Origin: Tubiluchus corallicola
Lineage: Eukaryota > Priapulida > Priapulimorpha > Priapulimorphida > Tubiluchidae
DNA length: 64,000 bases
Direction of reading: 5' to 3'
Assembly (NCBI GenBank): GCA_030141605.1
Contig: JAQGDQ010000381.1
Span: 38,692 to 102,691 of the forward strand
Positions 61,601 to 64,000 of this stretch are shown here, piece after piece. Made by a program: the position numbers and the translations under genes. Below the pieces are notes generated by a model. The model did not search any database. It saw only the letters and a program-made list of their open reading frames with translations, and had not been told where the DNA came from. The stretch's first letter is position 1, and every line of letters starts with the position of its first letter.

Positions 61601-63494
61601 CTGAAGTTCCATTTCAATCAGTGAACTCATAGATTTTTCCAACTCCGCCCTGATATCTTGCACTAGTGAGCTTCTATATGCAACACAAACAAACATATGT
61701 AACTAATAAAGCAGTCACAGACAAAAATAAATTTTTTTTTACTGTATTGTCAGTAGATGGCAGTACATTACAATACATAATGTACGAGTCATAATATACC
61801 GGTTTATCTTCTCTGTATCGTCAGTAGATGTCACCACATTATAATACGTAATGTACGAGTCATAATATACCGGTTTATCTTCTCTGTATTGTCAGTAGAT
61901 GTCACCACATTATAATACGTAATGTACGAGTCATAATATACCGGTTTATCTTCCCTGTATTGTCAGTAGATGTCACCACATTATAATACGTAATGTACGA
62001 GTCATAATATATCGGTTTATCTTCCCTGTGTTGTCAGTAGATGTCACCACATTATAATTGCCAGTAGATGTCACCACATTGTAATACGTAATGTACGAGT
62101 CATAATATACCGGTTTATCTTCTCTATGTTGTCAGTAGATGTCACCACATTGTAATACGTAATGTACGAGTCATAATATATCGGTTTATCTTCCCTGTGT
62201 TGTCAGTAGATGTCACCACATTATAATTGTCAGTAGATGTCACCACATTGTAATACGTAATGTACGAGTCATAATATACCGGTTTATCTTCTCTGTATTG
62301 TCAGTAGATGTCACCACATTGTAATACGTAATGTACGAGTCATAATATACCGGTTTATCTTCTCTGTATTGTCAGTAGATGTCACCACATTGTAATACAT
62401 AATGTACGAGTCATAATATACCGGTTTATCTTCTCTATGTTGTCAGTAGATGTCACCACATTGTAATACGTAATGTACGAGTCATAATATACCGGTTTAT
62501 CTTCTCTGTATTGTCAGTAGATGTCACCACATTATAATACGTAATGTACGAGTCATAATATACCGGTTTATCTTCTCTGTATTGTCAGTAGATGTCACCA
62601 CATTATAATACGTAATGTACGAGTCATAATATATCGGTTTATCTTCCCTGTGTTGTCAGTAGATGTCACCACATTATAATTGCCAGTAGATGTCACCACA
62701 TTGTAATACGTAATGTACGAGTCATAATATACCGGTTTATCTTCTCTATGTTGCCAGTAGATGTCACCACATTGTAATACGTAATGTATGAGTCATAATA
62801 TATCGGTTTATCTTCTCTGTATTGTCAGTAGATGTCACCACATTGTAATACGTAATGTACGAGTCATAATATACCGGTTTATCTTCTCTATCTTGTCAGT
62901 AGATGTCACCACATTGTAATACGTAATGTACGAGTCGGCACATTCCCGTTCTCTAGAATTTTTGGCGAAAAACGGTGAAAAAAGGGCGTTTTTTGGAGGT
63001 TTTTCGGCCCCGTTCCTCCTGGTGGGCCCGATTCGAAAAATATACCCCCAGTTGCGAACCCTTGGGTGGAGACCTTTCATTTGACGTACAGATTGTCGAA
63101 AATGGTGCCGTCGTCGCAGCTGTAGCCACGTCGGCTATATATCCATATATATATATATACCACGGAAATTAATATATAGATACAATTGTAAGCAAATTAT
63201 TATCTATTCTTCTAGATGTTCTAGCGATTTCACTGAGCATTACTAGCTAATTACTATACATCATAAAATATATTTTTAAAAATTGCAACGAAGTAACAGC
63301 CGTAACATGTGAAAAATCACCCTGTAGTCATTTGCATCTTACTTGTGAAACGTGTCATCGTATTCTTCTAATTTGGCAGCGGCATCGCGCATGGCTTCCA
63401 ATGATGTAGATTTCTGAACCATCGGCTTGAGATGATGTAGAAATTCCACAAGATGCCTGGCCATATCTTCACTGCTTCTGTTCGACGTTGACAT
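34552..63494 (-). CDS. TBC1D32: TBC1 domain family member 32 (broad-minded), complete spliced gene
   Basis: TBC1D32 is required for high-level Sonic hedgehog response and cilium structure in vertebrates, acting with the kinase CDK20/CCRK. Seventeen coding exons join in phase: 63343-63494, 61521-61673, 59698-59893, 57113-57184, 56546-56671, 52756-52834, 49716-49881, 48624-48750, 46813-46960, 45080-45286, 44683-44819, 41662-42370, 39487-40948, 37047-37203, 36312-36452, 35494-35643, 34552-34689. The sum is 4,320 nt: 1,439 residues and TGA. An in-frame TAA lies just upstream of the ATG. Remembered human protein supports the order: YWLRYPER, HFLALVDPLASWYKLWM, PGFDWFAATAFLLFEGDTE, YFWNYLDW, LGTDYQVYFCLAVFRHLQ. 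It is longer than human (1,257), mainly through a Ser/Lys-rich insert in exon 12. Confidence 0.95.
35494..35643 (-). CDS. TBC1D32: TBC1D32 exon 16 (TBC-like domain)
   Basis: 150 nt, phase 0 to 0; acceptor TTGGCAG, donor CAG|GTGTGC. SQYFWNYLDW and GTDYQVYFCLAVFRHLQ nearly match the human sequence. This is the strongest single exon identification in the gene. Confidence 0.97.
35683..36060 (+). mobile_element. MITE family A, copy 3
   Basis: Termini AAGCCTTTTCACAATT and AACTGTGAAAAG. It carries DR1-like nuclear-receptor motifs near both ends (AGGTCAAAGGTTA and TTAACCTTTGACCT). A second, truncated copy of the right half follows directly at 36061-36295. Both lie in the TBC1D32 intron between exons 15 and 16. 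Confidence 0.8.
36061..36295 (+). mobile_element. MITE family A, truncated copy 4
   Basis: Repeats the right half of the preceding element ('gatcctgctagtaaatcact', 'aaactttgacctacagcaac') and ends in 'aaactgagaaatggctta'. Confidence 0.7.
36312..36452 (-). CDS. TBC1D32: TBC1D32 exon 15
   Basis: 141 nt, phase 0 to 0; acceptor TTTCAG, donor CAG|GTGAGA. It encodes PLYYFTCQWIEVIVAEELP and FTLHGIAASQ, aligned with human HPVYFATAHNIEMLLQAELP and MSGFTPSQ. Confidence 0.95.
37047..37203 (-). CDS. TBC1D32: TBC1D32 exon 14
   Basis: 157 nt; acceptor ATTTCAG, donor TCC|GTGAGT. It encodes PGFDWFAATAFLLFEGDTE and SLSFLKQFSTL, matching human [28 protein letters not shown]. It joins exon 13 directly in phase. 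Confidence 0.97.
37612..38160. mobile_element. Dispersed repeat family C, copy 1
   Basis: Nearly parallel to 40993-41520: 'aatactgcaaaagcgtttct', 'aacggcgggcgagcccaact', 'aactgagaggtacaacacct'. Both are in TBC1D32 introns, flanking exon 13 in the same orientation. A fragment recurs at about 49085-49135. Class unknown. Confidence 0.75.
38458..38815. mobile_element. hAT-like MITE with 10-bp flanking duplication
   Basis: The identical decamer TAATAATCGT flanks the element (38448-38457 and 38816-38825). Inside, the ends TAAGGATGAGC and GATCACCCC are weak inverted copies, and the body is rich in palindromic TTCGAATTCGAA-type sequence. No coding capacity. Confidence 0.65.
39257..39312. repeat. (GAT)n/(GAC)n microsatellite
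   Basis: Imperfect GATGAT/GACGAT run in the TBC1D32 intron after exon 13. Confidence 0.9.
39414..39455 (-). CDS. TBC1D32: Possible optional TBC1D32 cassette exon (42 nt)
   Basis: A good acceptor (CGTTCCAG) follows exon 13. The frame stays open for 42 nt to a weak donor (AAA|GTTGGA). Length and phase are compatible with insertion between exons 13 and 14 (adding 14 residues), but direct joining of 13 to 14 also keeps frame and reads naturally. Doubtful. Confidence 0.25.
39487..40948 (-). CDS. TBC1D32: TBC1D32 exon 13 (large)
   Basis: 1,462 nt; acceptor TTTGCTAG, donor ACACG|GTATTG. It encodes 487 helical, Leu-rich residues of the armadillo-like middle, including FLYVYQTIVSKSYGSA, LLASAWRTVS and SLLTSFPSFYEELADQLPS. 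This is unusually large, since neighbouring exons are 70-210 nt, suggesting loss of several ancestral introns here. Confidence 0.95.
40993..41520. mobile_element. Dispersed repeat family C, copy 2
   Basis: Second copy of the 37.6 kb repeat, in the intron between exons 12 and 13. Confidence 0.75.
41662..42370 (-). CDS. TBC1D32: TBC1D32 exon 12 with Ser/Lys-rich insert
   Basis: 709 nt; acceptor TTTGACAG, donor TCAG|GTTTGT. It starts YNEDSLTNIAKILQALART and ends VRVFAEFITEIMSG, both conserved-looking helical ends. Between them lie about 150 residues of low-complexity, charged sequence, including a basic run (KKSRSKPKVKTPQKTRKRS) that could be a nuclear localisation or phosphorylation-rich linker. 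Confidence 0.9.
42441..43123. mobile_element. TTAA-flanked MITE (piggyBac-like), copy 1
   Basis: Ends TTAACTCCTTCAG and CCTGAAGGAATTAA with TTAA at both edges, the target site of piggyBac-type transposons. Opposite-orientation match to 53027-53744. No transposase. Between TBC1D32 exons 11 and 12. Confidence 0.75.
43498..43910. mobile_element. TTAA-flanked MITE, truncated copy 2
   Basis: Begins TTAACTGCTTCAGGA and shares 'aaaactgctctcactaagca' with the full copy. The right end is missing. The two short frames inside are artefacts. Confidence 0.6.
44031..44575. repeat. Tandem repeat of about 137 bp with an internal hairpin, 4 copies
   Basis: Units start at 44031, 44162, 44299 and 44436. Each ends in an inverted repeat: AGGTGAGTGT, a spacer with GACCGTATGGTC, then ACACTCACCT. 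Arms of 10 bp are perfect in three copies. In the last copy the centre is the perfect palindrome GACCGTACGGTC. Lies about 110 bases into the TBC1D32 intron after exon 11. Confidence 0.9.
44683..44819 (-). CDS. TBC1D32: TBC1D32 exon 11
   Basis: 137 nt; acceptor TTTTTAG, donor AAG|GTAAAG. It encodes MYSPNTLAASLLSELAL...MDTLINPLRLFSYNK, aligned with human YSPASLVTEVLGAL...STLLAPI. Confidence 0.9.
44870..45035 (-). repeat. tRNA-like SINE relic
   Basis: Minus strand carries GTTGAGTGGTGTTCC (A-box-like) and CAGGTTCGAGACC (B-box) at tRNA spacing, without a full cloverleaf. Confidence 0.4.
45080..45286 (-). CDS. TBC1D32: TBC1D32 exon 10
   Basis: 207 nt; acceptor TTTTTAG, donor GCAG|GTGATT. It encodes HLQFIHFVYSMQMVGTTLLY and GRNLLSQLLKNEGLKMSEV, matching human LKFAYFIHSLCLLGRLLIY and GRKLFPIQLKN. 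Confidence 0.92.
45479..46222. repeat. 33-bp minisatellite with length variants
   Basis: Around 22 irregular units of GAGTTACTGTCTAGTGAGTG plus TGAACGCCTCGAC; several units lack blocks of 3-15 bp (e.g. ACGTCTAG for ACTGTCTAG). In the intron between exons 9 and 10, about 190 bp from the exon 10 acceptor, with no splice site copied. Confidence 0.9.
46813..46960 (-). CDS. TBC1D32: TBC1D32 exon 9
   Basis: 148 nt; acceptor TTGCAG, donor ATAG|GTAAAG. It encodes HAEYSSSVLVESVKSHPII and IRGLLNYVSKLES, corresponding to human HAYYSRTTVLRLLEKKYKS. Confidence 0.9.
48070..48465 (-). mobile_element. SINE body adjoining a 5S-like head
   Basis: Matches 28790-29215 over most of its length. On the minus strand it follows directly after the 5S-like segment and ends AGACAGAAGGATGCCAACC, the same 3' end as the other copy. 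Confidence 0.75.
48466..48583 (-). repeat. 5S rRNA-like head of a SINE
   Basis: Minus strand reads ACGGCCAAATCACGTTG, CTCGTCTGATCACCGAAGTT, AAGCAATGTAGAGCCTGGTT, AGTACTTGGATGGGTGACCA and TACCAGGTGCTGTGGGCTT in succession, recognisable 5S rRNA including the internal promoter boxes A and C. There is no T-run terminator; instead it runs into a repeat body, so a 5S-derived (SINE3-type) retroposon is likelier than a functional 5S gene. Confidence 0.8.
48624..48750 (-). CDS. TBC1D32: TBC1D32 exon 8
   Basis: 127 nt; acceptor GTTTAG, donor ATG|GTAAGT. It encodes LLYDYIEKLCAFLSVSV and MHFLALVDPLASWYKLWM, matching human YFFALVDTKAVWFKKWM. Confidence 0.97.
49340..49615 (+). repeat. Dispersed repeat family E, copy 2
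   Basis: Direct-orientation partner of 28105-28420, in the TBC1D32 intron between exons 7 and 8. Confidence 0.75.
49716..49881 (-). CDS. TBC1D32: TBC1D32 exon 7
   Basis: 166 nt; acceptor CATCTAG, donor AAAG|GTACGG. It encodes QFLSSHFSANA...LPAYWLRYPER, aligned with human KHLELYF...FWIRHPEK. Two leading bases complete a Val codon with exon 6. Confidence 0.95.
50133..50613. mobile_element. hAT-like MITE
   Basis: Terminal inverted repeats CAGGGGTGTGCAAATT and CAAGGGTGTGCAAATT (complement). The near-identical 8-bp flanks AATTAATT (50125-50132) and AATTAGTT (50614-50621) fit a hAT target duplication. Subterminal GCCGGGCCACA/GCGGGCCGC motifs; no transposase. Confidence 0.85.
50740..50830 (-). repeat. 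tRNA-like SINE relic
   Basis: Minus strand has ACGACAGAGCAGATGTGGC and GGTTCAAACCC at tRNA spacing. A CAGTGGCGGCTCGTAGTTAA sequence of DNA-transposon-end type follows at about 50858. Confidence 0.4.
51021..52114. repeat. 44-bp minisatellite, about 25 copies
   Basis: Unit TTTGTCAAATACACATGTAT plus TAATTAGGGCCAAGTGTACTGCAC. Two alternating types (GTACTGCAC and GTAGTGTAC) are interspersed, and one unit is truncated at about 51880. In the TBC1D32 intron between exons 6 and 7. Confidence 0.95.
52254..52643 (+). mobile_element. MITE family A, copy 5, with a perfect DR1 motif
   Basis: Termini AAGCCTTTTCACAGTT and AACTGTGAGAAGCC. Positions 52295-52307 read AGGTCAAAGGTCA, the consensus direct repeat with 1-bp spacing bound by HNF4 and RXR heterodimers. 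Ends about 110 bp before exon 6 on the genomic map. Confidence 0.8.
52756..52834 (-). CDS. TBC1D32: TBC1D32 exon 6
   Basis: 79 nt; acceptor TTTTGCAG, donor GTTG|GTGAGT. It encodes YWGLKLHSKMFILSAAHI and NRDIYFNV, aligned with human FYSKTF...EIYTSL. Follows exon 5 with no phase shift, confirming exon 5's donor. Confidence 0.93.
53027..53744. mobile_element. TTAA-flanked MITE (piggyBac-like), copy 3
   Basis: Full-length, TTAACTCCTTCAGGA to ACTGAAAGAGTTAA, in opposite orientation to 42441-43123. In TBC1D32 intron 5, next to the 34-bp array. Confidence 0.75.
53913..56564 (-). repeat. 34-bp minisatellite built from a TBC1D32 5' splice site, about 78 copies
   Basis: On the minus strand the unit is CCTCACAAAGACATGTTTGT followed by AAGTTTACGCTCAA. 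CCTCACAAAGACATGTTT is the last 18 coding bases of exon 5 and GTAAGT is its donor. The array starts on the junction and runs 2.65 kb into intron 5. Almost every unit preserves TTTGTAAGT; variation is concentrated at GCGT/GCAT/GCTT. Confidence 0.97.
56546..56671 (-). CDS. TBC1D32: TBC1D32 exon 5
   Basis: 126 nt, phase 0 to 0; acceptor TTTTTAG, donor TTT|GTAAGT. It encodes VKLEAAQSLYRIPSSDIG and LLLDLLCDPHKDMF, a HEAT-like repeat matching human LLCDPDPE. Its last six codons are the seed of the 34-bp array. Confidence 0.95.
57113..57184 (-). CDS. TBC1D32: TBC1D32 exon 4
   Basis: 72 nt, phase 0 to 0; acceptor TGTTTCAG, donor AAG|GTAAAT. It encodes LAFLNPEQFNHLVNNLSPS. Confidence 0.88.
57268..57655 (+). 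mobile_element. MITE family A, copy 6
   Basis: Starts AAGTCTTTTCACAGTTCCAG and follows the family body, including an AGGTCAAAGGTTA motif at about 57313. The right end has decayed. In intron 3 of TBC1D32. Confidence 0.75.
57732..59336. repeat. 46-bp minisatellite, about 35 copies
   Basis: Unit GTGTGCCCAAGTGATAAGAT plus GGGCTCGTATCCCTAGGGGTAGGAGA. Each unit contains the palindrome CCCTAGGG. Copies fall into blocks: GTGTGCCC at both ends, GTACGCCC in the middle, and 45-bp units with one G fewer. In intron 3. Confidence 0.95.
59698..59893 (-). CDS. TBC1D32: TBC1D32 exon 3
   Basis: 196 nt; acceptor ACTTCAG, donor CAG|GTAAAA. It encodes YANVMQKLKKKIAEGVKLV through QDSFSEGSSMRQ, aligned with human YLKNIMIAVVESMINKFEE and its Ser/Asp-rich stretch. 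Confidence 0.9.
59968..60412 (-). mobile_element. MITE family B, copy 3
   Basis: Inverted ends TGTGTGCTTGCAAATC...CCGTCCATAAGTCGGCA and ATGGACGATTTTGCTGTGCA. Opposite orientation to the copies at 7.7 and 13.9 kb. In intron 2 of TBC1D32. Confidence 0.75.
60490..60550 (+). repeat. tRNA-like SINE relic
   Basis: B-box-like GGTTCAAATCTAATCTAGATC. Fragmentary; no full tRNA. Confidence 0.25.
61000..61168 (+). pseudogene. Transposase N-terminal helix-turn-helix fragment
   Basis: The frame opens MTVYQRISSEDKQRIFQSYE and continues GDDYLHLARQLSIKKSTAWV, the layout of the homeodomain-like DNA-binding domain at the start of Tc1/mariner-type and related DDE transposases. It ends at AAA|GTAAGT, a good splice donor; the rest of the frame looks non-coding. 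No DDE catalytic part was seen downstream. It lies inside TBC1D32 intron 2 on the opposite strand. Confidence 0.5.
61521..61673 (-). CDS. TBC1D32: TBC1D32 exon 2
   Basis: 153 nt; acceptor GCATATAG, donor CCGC|GTAATA (weak). It encodes SSLVQDIRAELEKSMSSLIE to STELLESS, aligned with human [22 protein letters not shown]. Both phases fit. Confidence 0.88.
61744..62936. repeat. 71-bp minisatellite, about 17 copies
   Basis: Unit TGTCAGTAGATGTCACCACA then TTATAATACGTAATGTACGA and GTCATAATATACCGGTTTAT. Two higher-order units contain an extra short 'cagtagatgtcaccacatt' insert (about 62050, 62225 and 62680), showing a multi-unit duplication. In intron 1. Confidence 0.95.
62937..63140 (+). mobile_element. 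Inverted-repeat element, left arm at TBC1D32 exon 1
   Basis: GC-richer block: 'cattcccgttctctagaat', 'ggaggtttttcggccccgtt', 'tggtgccgtcgtcgcagctg'. The same order of motifs occurs inverted at 63672-63895. Family not identified. Confidence 0.7.
63343..63494 (-). CDS. TBC1D32: TBC1D32 exon 1
   Basis: 152 nt from ATG 63494 (in-frame TAA 15 bases upstream) to donor CACAA|GTAAGA. It encodes MSTSNRSSEDMARHLVEFL and KLEEYDDTFHK, aligned with the human N-terminal LRLEETDENFHN. Confidence 0.92.
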
Positions 63495-63671
63495 GGCGAC
63501 AAGTTTTTATGTATACGTATACCGATAACTTATACGAACAAATTGTCTTTTGATCTAAAATAACAAAAAATTTGCATATTAAAAGTTTGACGTTGCAAAA
63601 GCATTACAGATCCAGTGCTCATCAAATCAGAATCGTATATATTAATTCTACTGGTATTTACATATATAAGA

Positions 63672-63895
63672 TTCGAAGCTACAGCTCGGACGACGGCACC
63701 ATTAGTGGAGATCTATATAACAAACGAAAGGTCTCGATCTAGTGTCGTGCCATTGAGGGTTTATTTTTTTGATCGGGCCCACAGCGAGGAACGGGGGGGG
63801 GGGCGAAAAACCTCCAAAAATGGCCATTTTTCGGTCGTTTTTTGCAAAAGTTATACGTCTGAGATCTGGAGAACGGGAATGGGCCATGGGTAGTG
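63672..63895 (-). mobile_element. Inverted-repeat element, right arm
   Basis: Inverted partner of 62937-63140: 'agctacagctcggacgacgg', 'ggcgaaaaacctccaaaaat', 'ctggagaacgggaatg'. A G-run occurs at 63794-63803. The two arms enclose the TBC1D32 start region, so this arm lies in or near the promoter. Confidence 0.7.
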
Positions 63896-64000
63896 CTGGC
63901 CATGGATAGATAGCCCGTTCAGCGGCAGGTGTCATAGGCATATTTAGAATTTGCGAGAGGGCCACGGTGTCCCGTAACATTTTCCCGGACCCAACTAGCG

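Overview
The window is nuclear DNA from an animal. It is AT-rich and intron-bearing, and every identified gene is a metazoan family, including the ciliary Hedgehog regulator TBC1D32 and the neuronal EF-hand protein NECAB. I see no vertebrate-specific features, so a marine-type invertebrate is my best guess; no clade can be named from the sequence alone. About one fifth of the window (roughly 13 kb, summing approximate spans) is minisatellite. Much of the rest is short non-autonomous DNA transposons and SINE-like repeats.

Layout. 1-5.9 kb: intergenic repeats and MITE copies. 5.97-7.52 kb (+): glyoxalase II (HAGH) in two coding exons, with a mitochondrial and a cytosolic start. 7.6-13.4 kb: repeats, including a 43-bp and a 105-bp tandem array. 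13.6-30.5 kb (-): eight coding exons of a NECAB gene, with first exon and C-terminus unresolved. An intronless cytochrome c oxidase subunit IV gene (23.33-23.87 kb, +) sits inside a NECAB intron on the opposite strand. 34.55-63.49 kb (-): an apparently complete TBC1D32 (broad-minded) gene. Its 17 coding exons join in frame at every junction to give 1,439 codons plus stop.

The genes do not form a pathway. HAGH is metabolite detoxification, COX4 is respiration, NECAB is calcium binding and TBC1D32 is cilium/Hedgehog biology.

The most unusual observation concerns two tandem arrays, in different genes. Each begins exactly at an exon/intron junction, and its repeat unit consists of the last coding bases of the exon plus the 5' splice site. 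In TBC1D32 intron 5 a 34-bp unit (about 78 copies) repeats the exon end and its GTAAGT donor. In NECAB a 32-bp unit (about 15 copies) does the same. The genuine donor is therefore followed by dozens of near-identical decoy donors. Other TBC1D32 introns also carry arrays, with units of 71, 46, 44, 33 and about 137 bp, but those do not copy a splice site.

Exon coordinates were worked out by hand from splice consensus, reading phase and remembered similarity to vertebrate proteins. No alignment or search was run.
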